A stretch of 64,000 nt of DNA from Clarireedia homoeocarpa. Its lineage: Eukaryota; Ascomycota; Leotiomycetes; Helotiales; Rutstroemiaceae. Position 1 is the stretch's first letter, and each line of letters opens with the position of its first letter. The DNA lies in the NCBI GenBank assembly GCA_001465935.1, contig LNKV01000068.1, positions 21,971-85,970 of the forward strand, in the 5' to 3' direction. Both the position numbers and the translations under genes were made by a program. Positions 21,479 to 33,844 of the stretch are shown here, one piece after another. The notes below the pieces were generated by a model. That model was not told where the DNA came from. It made no database searches and was given only the letters and a program-made list of their open reading frames with translations.

Positions 21479-22949
21479 TTATAAGTGTGTTTTGGTTGGA
21501 GTTGGTAATGGAGGGGCCAACTCCTGGCGCGACTCGAAGCTATTTGTAACAACAATGCCTTTTCCTGCTCCGGATCCAAGCTCTATATCATCATAGGCAG
21601 GCCCCTCTGCATGTGCTGTGATGTGTTGAGTGTCTGATGTCCAGGGCTCTGTCTTTGTGCGCAGATTATTGCTACCCGTCGGTGAGGCATGTTGAGATGC
21701 TGAGCGGATGGATCGCAGAGAGATTGCGGATTGAACGCTTCGAACGATGGATTGCAAGCCGGTTGTACTGAAGAGACCGTATTGGGAAGGCAGACAAGCG
21801 GCACATATGCCCAAGCCGGATTCAATCATACTCCAGTATAATCCTGACGTACAGATATCTATTCGCGATTTGTTAAATGATGACAGTTGAGATTGTGAGG
21901 GGTATAAATACATTCGAAATCTTCGTGAGGATCGTATTGAACCGTCGTCGCTTCTATGAACACTATCATTCTTATTATAGATGTAGCAATTGTACTTCGT
22001 CGTGTCAGTTCAAGATCATCTATATTTTGGTTTGAAATGAGCAACTTACATCGCTCCTAGACCAAAGATAGCAAGAACACCAATTTTGCGAGCAAATGAG
22101 AGATGCAGTTGCAAGATCTAAGTTTGAAAGAATCAGCTATTTTTAATCTTCCCCGATACAAAATAGAGGATACAAAATAGAGACTTGCCATTGGTATAGG
22201 TAGAATTGCAATAAGGATGTCTGTGACAACATCAGAAATTGCGAATGCGTTGTGTAACATGTTTGTATTGACGCAATGTGCCTTTTCAACGATGGTGCTT
22301 TGCCAGTAGGCTTCAAAATCCGTTCCGCAGATGAACAGAATAGAGAAGAAGAACGAGACGGTCCAAACAACTATCATAGCGATTGCGGCCCATGTAATAA
22401 GATTGAATCTAGGAGCTGCGTTCTTGGTAAAAATGCGGCGATAGAAAAGAATGATACTGAGTTTCACGAAGCCTAGAGCTGGAGTTTGGAGCAACTCCCC
22501 GGGCCAGAATGCCTATAGTTGTCAGCACAAATAGCACAATATCATCAGAGATGAACATACCACGTTCGAATCCGGTTTTCCTATAACTGTAGATGGTTCT
22601 GGAGCCGCATATCCCAATTGCTTTAGACCAACCTCTGACTCTCTGTCAGAACAAGTTTAATGAATGCTGAGTAACAGCAAATTGAACATACCAGATATTA
22701 TTGTCACGCCCATAGCTATCACGAAGATCTATAAATAATTAGCAGCTTACGCTATTGAAGTTATTTGATTGACGAAGAATATATACAAACCAGAGCTATG
22801 ATAATTGCCCAATCATCGGGACCCAACCTGACGCCTCTCGATCTTCTTACATAAATCCGTAACGCGACAGATATTGAGCATACCGGTATGAAGACAGCGC
22901 CAGCCGCAATGACCAACGGCGCATGAATCTGAACATCTAATAGCATCAT
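21479..22949 (-). CDS. Seven-TM rhodopsin-fold (PTH11/SAT4-type) integral membrane protein
   Basis: Seven exons join in frame: 22949-22791, 22728-22692, 22640-22561, 22512-22189, 22117-22050, 21994-21912 and 21858-21479, giving 376 residues. The start at 22949 (MMLLDVQIHAPLV) places TM1 correctly; an upstream in-frame ATG at 23075 adds 42 unlikely residues. Family motifs: RRSRGVRLGPDDWAI after TM1, GFVKLSIILFYRRIF, ISDVVTDILIAILPIPM, FARKIGVLAIFGLGA and YWSMIESGLGICAACLP. The exon 4/5 junction uses a GCAAGT donor, that is a GC-AG intron; only this joins PIPM to ILQLHLSFARK as the family requires. The tail is cytosolic and Ser/Thr-rich. Family members are plasma-membrane proteins; some act as host-surface receptors (PTH11), but most have no assigned role. 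Confidence 0.85.
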
Positions 22950-24144
22950 TTTGGCGGTACGTTTGGCAAGAGCAAGTAAGTAGAAAAGCCAAGTAAGTGG
23001 GTACTCTAAAATATTATGGGCCAAGTCGCGAGGAGAGATGAGATAAATACTGGAAGGAGAAACAGCTTGTGACAAGGTTCAATTTTTCATCAATTTCTCA
23101 CCCTTTCCATACTTCTGCTTCCAGCCAGAAATGAAACTGGAGCATTTCGGGGTGGGGGATGCACTGCATAGTATATATGGGTACGTTGTATGATAATACG
23201 AGGGGGAGGCAGAAAGTTGGGCGTGCTGTCGCACATGGAGATGGATATCCTTGAGGAGATGGTACCTCTGAATGGTCAGACCTGTCGGAGGTTCGGACGC
23301 AGACCGACCAAAAAAAATATTAAGCACACTGCAAATTTGCGGCACGGAGATTGATTAGACCATGCTGATGCTAGGTGGTATGGTCGGAAGTCATGGTACC
23401 GTCTGATCCGGGCTGTACGCTGTATTGAAGCGATCAAAATTTCAGGGAAAGTGTACGTTACTTTAGCCGTGCTTACCCCCCTTCACGATGTTATAGTTCC
23501 CATCTGACCTGTACATCCTTGCTTCCAGAGAAAGATCCATGTTAGCTAGAGAGATCGAATGATTTCCGGATGCTTCTCCGCCACTTTTCTTACAGTATCA
23601 TGCCACGGGTAAGTACTACGCCTTTTCATATCAGCGGCACTTGAAGGCCAGATAATGTGTGCAGCACTTGAAGGCACAAATATCTACAGCCTTGGTAAAG
23701 CAACAATTGTTCGAGGCTGACAAACAAATAACTACAAAGCTGCACTTGTGAGAGGTAAGAAAGCCTATCTAGACTCATATTTAATGGACTGTCCCACATG
23801 TAAAGTGGATACAACTTATGTCAGCAAGGATTCACAAGCATACCCCGGAGAAGAGTGCTCTTAGTGTAGTATAACAGTTTTAGATAGGTATATAAAAGAT
23901 TGTGCGGGGAGAAGGACGCCTTGGCATGAAGCTTGCAGTTAGGTGCGGAGATGCCAAAATGGCGCAAACTACAGCCCCGCGAAAATCTTACTCCACTAAC
24001 AAGCTAAGACCAATGAAGAGATAATGGATAAGCACTCCCGAAGGTGCAATATCACTCCACAGCTTTCTGTCCTATGATTTGGAATAGACCAGACATATGA
24101 TGTCGTACCCAATTCAGCACAGCCCTATATTGGATCACCTATCA
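22950..24144. other. Gene-free stretch of 1.2 kb
   Basis: Upstream of the membrane-protein gene. No supported coding region. CGG-type half sites lie at 23285-23295 and 23400-23410. Nothing else is recognised. Confidence 0.4.
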
Positions 24145-24329
24145 TCAAGCCAAAGCGGACTCGATCTCTACCGATTTGGCTTCGAGTTGCCCCGCAATAG
24201 GTGCTATCAAATCTTTGTGAGAAGAAGTTTTTGAAAAAGAGGCGATGAAATTCATCACTTACCAGAAATGGGCAAAGCGAAAGCGGTGCCCATAATTGAG
24301 ATTGCGAGGAAGATGATTTCAAGATGCAT
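24145..24329 (-). CDS. Possible small secreted peptide (44 residues)
   Basis: Two exons, 24329-24263 and 24212-24145, join in frame through a GTAAGT donor. The product begins with a convincing signal peptide, MHLEIIFLAISIMGTAFA, with an AxA-type cleavage site, followed by only about 26 residues (LPISDLIAPIAGQLEAKSVE and a short tail). There are no Cys residues and no Lys-Arg Kex2 repeats. A second splice reading, from within the second exon to an acceptor near 24126, would extend the product by about 40 residues with three Cys, but needs a 47-nt intron. It lies head-to-head with the UstYa-like gene, 585 bp apart. Its size and place suggest a secreted peptide or a RiPP-like precursor; this is inference. 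It may be a chance frame. Confidence 0.4.
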
Positions 24330-24913
24330 TGCGATGACCTTTAAGTTGGTAAAGGAGAATTTCTGCTGACTTGGCGTCGAAAGATGTTTGGCAGAAGGAA
24401 GTAGGTGTGCAAATTGGTAACGGTGTAGTAGGTGAAAAGGCAGATTCGCCGATGGGCAAGGAGGAATTGAAGGAGCAATTCTCTATTCTTATACTTTCAG
24501 TATCTGATACTCGGTCACTCAAACAGGATATTGCAGAGTCCAATCGCACGGGATGCTGGCCTTCATAGGAATTTATCCGCCGCATAACTGCATACTTCGT
24601 ACATAATCACAAGCATCCAATGTTACATTTGTTTCCTGCGCTTGATACCAACAGTGCGGTACCAATGGATAGGTATCCTGGGTTTTGGAGGCCTCCTTCT
24701 TTAACTTTCCGCGGCCTCTTCTCCCAAGAACTATGGCTTCCACTCTACTTATCTTTTCTTCGTCTCCCACATTCCAATTCCATCCCTTTGTACTTGTCTG
24801 TTCAACTCTACTTCTCTTTCTCTTCCACTCCAGATATCGAACCAGCTTCTGGTCCCTCAGGGTATAGCTCTTGATCTTCGCCCGGTCATTTATATTGACC
24901 GCTGCATATCGTC
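24330..24913. other. Divergent intergenic region
   Basis: 585 bp between the small-peptide candidate and the UstYa-like gene. It could serve as a shared promoter. No gene is supported inside it. Confidence 0.4.
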
Positions 24914-25951
24914 ATGTTCCTTCATTTGTCGGTTCCTAGCTCTACTCTACCAGATGATAGAAAAGATAACACTTCAGTTTGTCCATATTGCAATAGAGGA
25001 TCTTTCGGACCGGCACCTCGTAGACACTTACGACCACGTGTTGTTCTTGTCGTCGTCTATGGGCTACTTGCAATATCCACGGTGGTTGGGCTCGTTTCTC
25101 TTTTCTCGCCAAACAGTAGTGGGTTCAAGATCTTTGATGTATCAGCGCCTGTATCAAGCAGAAAACCAACATTGTACTGTGTGTCTGAAAGCATTCTCCC
25201 TCTCGAGATTCGCACAGATATTTACTGAACCAAATTTCAGCGCCATTCGCCGAAGGAGTTCAATATGAAATTGAAACAACTCCATCTAATTATTGGCACA
25301 ACGATTTATATATGGGAGAACCGTGCAACGAATCCGAAGCAGCTTGGAACGAACTTATACACCGTGAGCAGTGGTTGACTTACTCCGAGAATACACTGAT
25401 CAAGACTGATTTTTCCAATTTAGCCGGTCGACAACATGGAGTTCGCCTTTATCGCGACGAAGCAGCGATGTTAGATATCAACAAGAGTATTCTCTTGCCG
25501 GATAATAACTTCGCTGTTATTCTTACTGTCCATCACAATCTTCATTGCTTGGTATATACTTTGAAAACCATGACATATGTTTGGTTTTGCATCCTAACGT
25601 TAGTATACAGAGACGATTACGCCAGACTTTCTACGAAGAACAATACTACCCAGACTGGACAGATGAGGAGCGAGAGCACAATCGCGAGCACAGCCGTAAG
25701 TATAATATCAAAATTATCATGGATTACAGTCAGACTAACAAAGAAAAGTCCATTGCCTTGAATCTCTGCGTACATCCATGATCTGCCAGCCTGACTTGGC
25801 CCCGCTTCCGTATTACTGGTCAGGTAACGAATGGCATTCAATGAATGCAAGTCCTCAAGTCAAGCGCGAATGTGTTAACTGGGATGTTTTTTCGGAATAT
25901 CTGAAATCACGTAGCTATAACAAGTCAGACTTGGTCAAAGATTACGAATGA
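24914..25951 (+). CDS. UstYa-like (DUF3328) membrane-anchored oxidase
   Basis: Four exons join in frame: 24914-25178, 25241-25551, 25611-25695 and 25749-25951, giving 287 residues. A short cytosolic N-terminus with SVCPYCN precedes one membrane helix (VVLVVVYGLLAISTVVGLVSLF). The lumenal part starts with TLYSPFAEGVQYEIE across the first splice. The two HxxHC motifs that define the family are both present: HNLHCLRRLR (splice 2) and HSLHCLESLR (splice 3), followed by a PDLAPLPYYW block. Known members act as oxidases or cyclases on ribosomal peptides (ustiloxin, phomopsin) and on cyclochlorotine. Neighbours include an MFS exporter, an FAD monooxygenase and a tyrosinase remnant, the same classes as in dikaritin clusters. 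Substrate unknown. Complete and intact. Confidence 0.88.
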
Positions 25952-27032
25952 AAGCAATATATCAGAATATTGTAAGCGGCAAATCTCAATGAAATTTTAT
26001 GCACAATTTTGTTAGGGTGAAAGATGTGAAGATGTTTGATCGCCATAGTACTAGACACGAATACACCAAGTTGAAAAATGCCCATCAAACCACGATTTAG
26101 TGAAAATTTGATGTCCATCAATTGGAATTTCTGAATTAATGAAAAGGGTGGAAGAATACGATGGTGTAGACGCGAAGAAAAAGTAGCACGACATATACCT
26201 TGACTACATATTTGCGATCCTAGAACTTTTGGACAAGATAGGCCATTCAGCTGCAGGTAGGGCTGCAGGTAGCTTATGTAGTAACGTAAAAGGAACAGCA
26301 GCATACCACGGTAAGTTGCAACCACACAATTCATCGCCTGGGATTGTTCGATATACGAGCAAGAAACAGGTGGGTAGTATATAAAGGAGTAATTGGATAT
26401 AGAAGGAAGTGTCAACAATGCTTCCGAGAGGCACAGCCCTATGTTGCGCCCTCACCAAAACAAATGGGGAAGGCGCTCATAGCAGTTAAGGGGATACCAA
26501 GAAATTTCAAAGATAAGCATTTCAATCAAGACTCGCTCTTTATGGTGGAGGTCTGACTCTACATACTTTGGTCGGACTGAAATTTCACCGAATGCAACTC
26601 CGAATACAGTATACACAATGTAACCTTATCCGGCAGTTTTATCTGATTGGCTTCGGTATATGGGTGTTCTTCCTTTCTTGTAGACACCTGCTTGCATTAG
26701 TCTATTTACCCTAGTCACCTAGTATCGGCAGTTCAAATGATTTGATGCTTCTTGAGTCTTGAATGGTTTGGTTTTAATATGGATAGAAATTTTTGCTACG
26801 TACTGCGCCGTTTCAAATCTAACGGCTGATTAGTTTCTATGATGATCGCAACATCTTCTGTTCGATGGTTTGCTGTGGAAACCGAAGGGGATTGGGGATT
26901 GGGGATTGGCGATTATGTCTTTCGTACTCACGTAGTATGCCACCCAGTTTCTTTTCATTTGCAAATCTTCCATTTATCTTTTAAACATTGTGAAAGTAGT
27001 ATTGGATAATTGTATTCAATTATCGTAAAGCC
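25952..27032. other. Gene-free stretch of 1.1 kb
   Basis: Between the UstYa-like gene and the next MFS gene. A 158-codon minus frame (26418-25942) shows no family resemblance. A small GGGGATT repeat (three units) lies at about 26885-26908. The 3' part should be the promoter of the transporter. Confidence 0.4.
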
Positions 27033-28823
27033 ATGACCTCCCAAGTCGCGTTAAACACATCTTCTTCGGAGTCGAGTAGACAGACTGGCGAGGGCACTAG
27101 GTCACACAATGAGAAATTGGGTTCATTTGAAAGAGATATTGAGGACCTGCCTACACAAAGTTGGGAAGATGACCCTCAAAATCCAATGAATTGGGCCTCT
27201 CTGCGAAAATGGACGACGTTGATGATTCTTATCGTAACAAACTTCGTTGCGTAGGTAACAGCTCCCATCGCCCTCAAGCCCCGATCTGATGTTTTTGTGG
27301 TTCAACAGGGCACTTTGTACTTCGTCGTTCGAACCAGCACTACCCTCAGTCATGGCCGATTTCCATGCTGGCGACGGCTCTTCCAGAGATGGCTCGCTAG
27401 CCGCTCTCACAATTTCTATATATGTCATCGGGTATTGCTTAGGGCCACTGGTCGTAGCACCCTTGAGTGAGTTATACGGGCATGTAATAGTGCTCTATCC
27501 AGCATATCTTCTATTCATGGTGGCTCTCGCTGTCTGTGGCTCAAGCAATAATTTACCATTATTCATCATCTTTCGTGCCTTGATGGGATTTGCTGCAATT
27601 ACGTTTGTGCTCATCGGGCCAGCAATCGTCGCCGACCTTATACCAAGGGAGAAGAGAGGATTTGCGTTAAGTATTATGTCAGCAGGACCTGTTATCGTAT
27701 GTACTTGAGCCGTTAACAAGAGTATTGTTATACTAACTCTCTCAAGGGTCCCACAATAGGTGCGTCCATTAAACAAACGATAATCCTCATGCTGATTCGT
27801 TACAGGTCCAATCATGGGAGGATATATCGTAGAGAAAACAAGTTGGAGGTGGACGTTTTGGGCAACACTAATCGCCGTGAGTTACTATACGCACTAGCTG
27901 GTGTCATACTGAAGTTTCTGTAGTTCTTCGCCTTGTTTGTCTTCGCAGTAGCCTTTCTTAAGGAGACCTATGGCCCAGTACTAGTGCAGCGAAAACAAAA
28001 AAGCTCCCAAACCCAGCCAAATATACAATTAGCGGACCTACGACAAGTTCTTAAGGCAGCTTGGATTCGTCCACTAAAAATGTTATGCCTGCCCATAGTT
28101 CCTTTCGTAGCTTTCTACAGCGCCCTAAGCAATGCGTACGGATTAACCTGCTTTGCGACTGTTGGAACCGTCTTCCAGGACAACTATCACTTCAGCCCAG
28201 GACAAAGCGGTCTTGCGTACCTCGGGCTCCTGATAGGTTTCGTATTTTGCCAGCTCACATTGAGCAGACTTTCTGATAAATACATGCTCAGAATGGAGGC
28301 AAAGCACCACGATAAGAAACCTGAGTATCGCCTTCCGCCTATGCTCATTGGCGCGTTTTTGCTTCCCGTTGGTTTCTTCTGGTATGGATGGTCGCTGCAA
28401 CTACACACCCATGTAAGTATCTTGAAATATCTCTTTCCTAAAGTTCACATCGCTGGTTTGCCTTTTGCCCAGCCAAGATCCAAATATTTTACTTATCTCA
28501 TCATGTTTTAGTGGATCGTTCCCATTATTGGAAGCTCTTTCATTGCCATCGGCATCCTATTCAGCTACTTACCAATACAAATGTACTTGGTCGATACATA
28601 TACAGTGTATGCCGCCAGCGCTAGCGGAGCCTGTACTATAATAAGATCAATCTGTTCAGCGTTGATTCCACTATCTGCGAACCCCTTATACGATAGCCTA
28701 GGATATGGCTGGGGAAACAGTGTTTTAGCATTCATTGCGCTAGGGTTCGTACCTATGGCATTGTTGGTTTTAAAATATGGAGAGAGGATTAGAACCAATC
28801 CACGGTTCCAACCCCAGCTTTAG
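27033..28823 (+). CDS. MFS drug:H+ antiporter (DHA1-type), six exons including a 13-nt microexon
   Basis: Exons: 27033-27250, 27309-27696, 27747-27759, 27806-27876, 27924-28412 and 28512-28823, giving 496 residues. The 13-nt exon 3 (GPTI plus one base) is needed to join GPTIGPIMGGYIVEKTSWRW, the motif-C region of DHA1 antiporters. Other motifs: PQNPMNWASLRKW before TM1, GPLVVAPLSELYG after TM2, and LIPREKRGFALS. The second half begins with a cytosolic loop rich in Lys/Gln. The family exports drugs, polyamines or fungal metabolites across the plasma membrane. Its position between the UstYa-like gene and the FAD monooxygenase makes it the natural exporter of that patch, which is inference only. 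Confidence 0.9.
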
Positions 28824-29507
28824 TCCTGCGAGATGGTCATGAAGCAATCCTAGGCCGTCCTGCCCCGGTTGCTGCAAATGGCTCTGCAAGTAATAGAATT
28901 AAGAAAACTTAGCTGAATTCTAGTACGTAGAAATTATAAGATCATTCCTGAATTCAATAGGTTCCTAAGATATAGTTGTGAATTCTGTGGATATCAGTGG
29001 TGATAGTTGACTTGCAAGGTGATAAGCTGTCCCAGGTCACCTTCCGGCTCCCTGCTCTGCTCAGAGGGTACCTCACTGTCGCTCCTTACTCTATTCCCTT
29101 GGATGAGAGACATCTGATCCGGCCATGTCATGTTACTGAATGGACCGGACCAATCATAAGGCGGCAACTGCAGGTGGTCCGGCCTTCTCTAAGAAAGAGT
29201 GTCCTTTGTTATAGAAAAGTCCGAAGTTTATCCGAAAACATTACCCGATACGAATCTTGCTGCCCGAACAGTAATAGTTGCTATTCAAAGCCATTGATAA
29301 TTAAGTTACAATTCAAAGTGTGATGATTATATGTAAGCCGAATCGCACACACATTGACACCCGCTATGCATAAGTCCATTAATATAATACTGCGCCGTGC
29401 CCCTGGATGATGGACAGCTACTTTGCCCGTACAGATTCATTTACTGTACACCACATAGAACTAACAATTACTATTGCCGTTTCAAAAATCATATAGACAT
29501 CTCAATC
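28824..29507. other. Intergenic region with CCGG-type inverted half sites
   Basis: Between the MFS gene and the FAD monooxygenase, both on the plus strand. A cluster of GGACCGGACC (29143-29152) and GGTGGTCCGGCC (29173-29184) forms an inverted pair, with GATCCGGCC at 29117. Such CGG/CCG pairs are the usual targets of Zn2Cys6 regulators. No gene is seen. Confidence 0.35.
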
Positions 29508-31341
29508 ATGTCGTCCCACGAAATCATTGTCATAGGTTCCGGCCTCAGTGGTATAGCATTTGCACGCTTTTATCTCGACATAAATCCCGACAGCAAACTC
29601 ATAATTCTCGAAGCGGATAGCTGTCTTGGCGGGGTGTGGAGTGCGAGTAAGTGTAGCTAGCCAGTCCTCCTATTACCTCTTACCAAGCATACTTATCAAA
29701 CGCCAAGCTCGACAATACGATGAATTTTGGACGCAGAGCGGTCGACGCATGACAGGATTTTCGGATGTTCCTCTAACTTCCACAATTCCTGCTGATGCGC
29801 CGCTATTCTACGACACCTTCGAGGCTAAGTATGTTACTTCGTATCTGGAAAAGTACGCGGATAGTCATGTCTACAATAGAATGTCACTGAGAAGTCGCAT
29901 CATGTTCAATCATCGAGTGGTAAAGGTCGAGAAGAAAGGCGACACATGGGTGGTCTACACGGAGGGGGGAGCAGGGGAAGTTTTCCAGACTCGTAAACTC
30001 GTGGTGGCGGTTGGTCATACGTCGGCTCCGAACATGCCGCTGTTGCCTAACCAGGAGCAATTTCAAGGATATATTGGCCATCACAAGGCATTTAGTGAGG
30101 CCTCGCGAATTGTACTCCCCAATTCCAAACGTGTTGCTGTTCTGGGAGGAGGGAAATCAGCCGTAGATATGGTGTATGAATGTGTTAAGAAGGGGAAGGA
30201 AGTGCATTGGATAATACGGAAAAGTGGGGAGGGGCCGGCATTATTCTTTCCTGCGCCTGCAAAGGACTCTAGATATAAGAATTCAGTGGAGAGCTCGGCA
30301 ACTAGGTATAAGGCTTGCTTTAGCCCTTCTTCATTCATGCCAAGCGGAATTCTGGGCTGGTTGCTAAGGCTTTTCCATGGATCACGATACGGAGTCAATT
30401 ATATGACGAAGATGGTGGAGGCCAATGATCAACATTGCCGTGCTCTAGCTGGCTATCAAAACAGGAAAGGTCTACCTAGCTTTCGTTTACTTGACTTCAC
30501 TACTTCGTGAGTACTCTATCTTACATGGCTGTAGTACTTCCTCCTGATGCTTATATTTAGCGCTTTCTGGTTTACTGGCCCTCTAGGTTTGGCGCAGCAT
30601 GATGATTTCTGGGATACAATAGCCCAAAATGTCGAGATACACCATCAGGACATTACGTGTCTTACGCCGCAGAGCATAGTTCTCGACGACGGAACCTCTA
30701 TACCGGCCGACACGCTGCTATGCGGCACAGGCTGGAAATCCAACTACCCCTTCTTCTCCTCTACACTAGCCAAATCGCTCGGGCTTCCGCACCCCGTCTC
30801 TGAATCTGCGTCCTCCGATCCAGAAACTCAGCTATGGCAACGTCTCCTTACCCATGCCGACCACCTCGTTCTCTCTCGCTTCCCACAACTCGCGCATCCC
30901 CCTCCGCACCACAAACGACCCTCTACCCCAACCACAACCGCCAAACTATACAATGGCATCGCACCCCTCGATCCCAATCACGCCGGCTCCATCGTCTTCC
31001 TCGGCCATATCGACATATCGAACTCATTTAGGGCAGCGGAAGCTCAGGCCATCTGGAGCACAGCCTATTTGTCCGGGCACCTGGCACTGCCTAAACTTGC
31101 TGAAATGCAGCAGAGCGTAGCGTACATGAATGCTTTTTCGCGGCGCCGATATCCGTCGCATGGGCAGAAGGGCGATTGCGTTTTCTTTGAGCTAGTATGG
31201 TATACAGATCATTTACTTACGGAGGTGGGGCTGAAGTCGCATCGCCCGGGCTGGTGGACATGGGCATATTGGGTAGAGCCATGTCTTGCACAAGATTTTG
31301 CAAAAGTAAAGAAGGAATATAGAGCGAAATTTAGACTATAG
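29508..31341 (+). CDS. FAD-dependent monooxygenase (flavin-containing monooxygenase-like)
   Basis: Three exons join in frame: 29508-29646, 29708-30506 and 30561-31341, giving 572 residues. The N-terminal FAD-binding Rossmann motif GSGLSGIAFARF is followed by the conserved EADSCLGGVWS. The segment formed by splice 1 reads QYDEFWTQSGRR, then TGFSDVPL, as in fungal FMO-like proteins. The second, NADPH-binding dinucleotide motif is VAVLGGGKSAVDMV. The late LLCGTGWKSNYPF matches the FATGY-type motif. These enzymes use NADPH and O2 to oxygenate N, S or C atoms, often in secondary metabolism. In the ustiloxin cluster two FMOs modify the peptide, so the neighbouring UstYa-like gene makes a shared pathway plausible but unproven. 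The gene is intact. Confidence 0.88.
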
Positions 31342-31419
31342 AAAAGAGATTGATATATGTACAGTTTTACTAAATATTCAACTCTTTTTATTATCCATCC
31401 AACACCTTATAAATTCCAT

Positions 31420-33200
31420 CTACTCATCGTCGTTGATATCGATGACCGTCTGCTTCCATTTGCGAGCCGGGACACGACGCTTGAACAAAATGTCGATCTC
31501 ACGGAAGGACCTGTGCTTCATCTCAGGAATCCAGATCCAAGCCATGACAGAGCAGACAAAGGCAGTGCCAGCCCAGACGTAGCCGCTCTTGCCACCTAGG
31601 TGCCACTTATCATCGTTGAGCATGTAGCTGGCAAGAAAGATGCAAGGAATATTGACCAAGTAGTAGGCACCTCGTCCAATACCGGTTGTCAGTGGCCGGA
31701 GACGAACGGAAGATGTCTCGCCGATGATGACCCATGAGGCAGGGGCGGGTCCCAAGCAGAACAGGACGGAAACGATCAAGCCAAGTGATGCTTGCGCGTT
31801 GGTAGCCGCATTACCACCGCCAACTGAAGCCGCAATACCGAGGGCGATCAGGAATGCACAGTTGATGAATTGACCATAGACATAGATGGTGCGTCGGCCT
31901 AGGTATGTGGTGAGGACCCAAGAGAGCATGACCATGATCCACTGGAGGGCAGAAGTGATGAGGCCAAGTGCAAATGCGGTATTGTCTGCCATGCCGGCCT
32001 CTGAGCTGGTGTTAGTCTGCTACGAGGTTGCAGGAAATGGTTGGACTTACGTTTGAAAAAGTAAACCGCTTGATTGGCGATCAGATTGCCCGTCAGATTC
32101 TGAGATGCGTACACACCGCACACAATCAATGTGCGGTAGCGATCGGTACCTTTCCACAATTCAACGAGACTAGGCTTCTTCTCGCTCTTCTCAAGCTCAA
32201 TGGTGCGACGCATCATTGCGACTGCATCAGTGGGATTATCATTTGCACTCGCGCGTCCGAGGCGCCTGACAGCCTTCTCTGCCTCAGCCAGACGGCCCTT
32301 TCGTACGAGCCACCAAGGTGATTCAGGCGCAATAAAGAGTAGAATAGCGAGAGGAGTAGGAAACATCCACTGGAGTGCAATGGGAATTCTGGTATGACTG
32401 TTAGTATAGTGCTCCTTGGATGGCATCTATGGGAGCGGACGAACCTGTACGCTGTGGAGTTCTTCTTGGATTGGTAGTGGTAAGTGATACCGCCGACAAT
32501 GATCGACCCAATAGCCCAGAACATCTGCAACATCTGCGTCGCTGGAGCTCTCAATCTCAGTGGCACAATTTCGGCACAGTAGGCGGGTGCATTGGCAATA
32601 AAAATGCCCCACGGGATGCCTTCCAAGATCTGGGCCGCGAAAAACATCCCTTGGCTGTTGCCGAAATAGAAAATGAAGATAAAGGCGTTCAAGAACATAA
32701 GACCGCCAATGGTTGCCCATCGATATCCAATCCAGCTGGTAATGGGACCTGCGATGAAGACACCGATGAAGGCACCGACTGGTCCGCTACACTGGAATGC
32801 TGACTGCCATGAAGCTTCGATAATATAATGTTTTTTTTTGTCGCTGTATACACCGAAATCATTCGCGAATTGAGTTGTGGCTATGAACTGTCCCATTAAG
32901 AAAACGCAGTATGACTCCATGATCTATCGAAACGTTAGAGAAATGACCTGCCTATCATGAGCAAGAGCTTACAATGGTGCATGACATGACGAATGCCCAC
33001 CAACTAGCAGCGGGATAGGCCTTGACAGCCTGGAGCACAGTCATTTCATGTTCGATCTTCTCGGCATCGATGGCGCCCGTTCTGTCATAGTCGACCTTCT
33101 CGACCTTCTCGTCAGCATCGTAGACAGGTTCGCTTGTGGAGGTGGGCTGCGCCTCGATCTCCGACGCTGAGGTCGGCTTCTCTGTGATAACGTTATTCAT
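31420..33200 (-). CDS. MFS sugar transporter (alpha-glucoside/maltose permease-like)
   Basis: Four exons join in frame: 33200-32973, 32923-32445, 32388-32051 and 32000-31420, giving 541 residues. The protein starts with an acidic hydrophilic tail, followed by TM1 region IIMESYCVFLMGQFIATTQF, the alpha-glucoside permease type. Other sugar-porter motifs are GYRWATIGGLM, APESPWWLVRKGR after TM6, YFFKQAGM formed by the last splice, YLGRRTIYVYG, and PEMKHRSFREID at the end. Family members import maltose, trehalose or other glucosides with protons through the plasma membrane. It converges on the FAD monooxygenase with only 78 bp between the stops. No sign of decay. Confidence 0.92.
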
Positions 33201-33844
33201 ATTGACGATTTGTGAGAGAACGTGAGAGCGAAAGAGAGGCAGACACGACTGGGCTTTTTAATCTTTACCCCTGCGACAATACTCTTATGATAGTAATTCC
33301 GATCTTAGCCCAATTGAGTGGGGCTTGCTCTGGACCTTGACCTCCACAACCCAACATCTCCACTCATTAAGGTCATTTTTCCGGGCACCGTGGTAGCACA
33401 GGCCCACCTACCCCACACTTACCCCGCCCAACAAAACCCACCAAATAACCTTTTTTTGTTCTTGGGACAGGAGAGTAGAACTATCTTAGGCTAAACTGAG
33501 TTTGTTTTTACATATATACAACTTGATGTTTAAAGAAGTGTCCCCACGTTTTGGTATCGCTACCCGTTTGATTATGATTTGACAAACGCCTCCAACTCTA
33601 CTCCATGGCCTCATAAACTAGTACTGTGGCGTCTAAGAGTTGAAAGAGCTGAGAGCTGAACAGGCTGCTCGAGACCTTGTTGTAGCAGCTGAATATGTTC
33701 AGTATACGAATGTAGTATTTCGGTAATAGCTAGTGAGCCGGACTTGACGCAACAGTCTCCGTGTGAATAGCATAAAGAAGAGACTAAATCCCGCCCGAGG
33801 TATTTTCACCGATTCATCCAAAGTACGCAAGAACGTTAGCCACA
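33201..33844. other. Intergenic region
   Basis: Divergent spacer between the sugar transporter and the tyrosinase remnant. Poly-pyrimidine and poly-T runs occur upstream of 33480. No gene is recognised. Confidence 0.45.

Noticed and set aside
25942..26418. 158-codon minus frame next to the UstYa-like gene, with a hydrophobic stretch after an internal Met
   Set aside because: No splice support or family resemblance, and composition fits chance; not a convincing precursor peptide.
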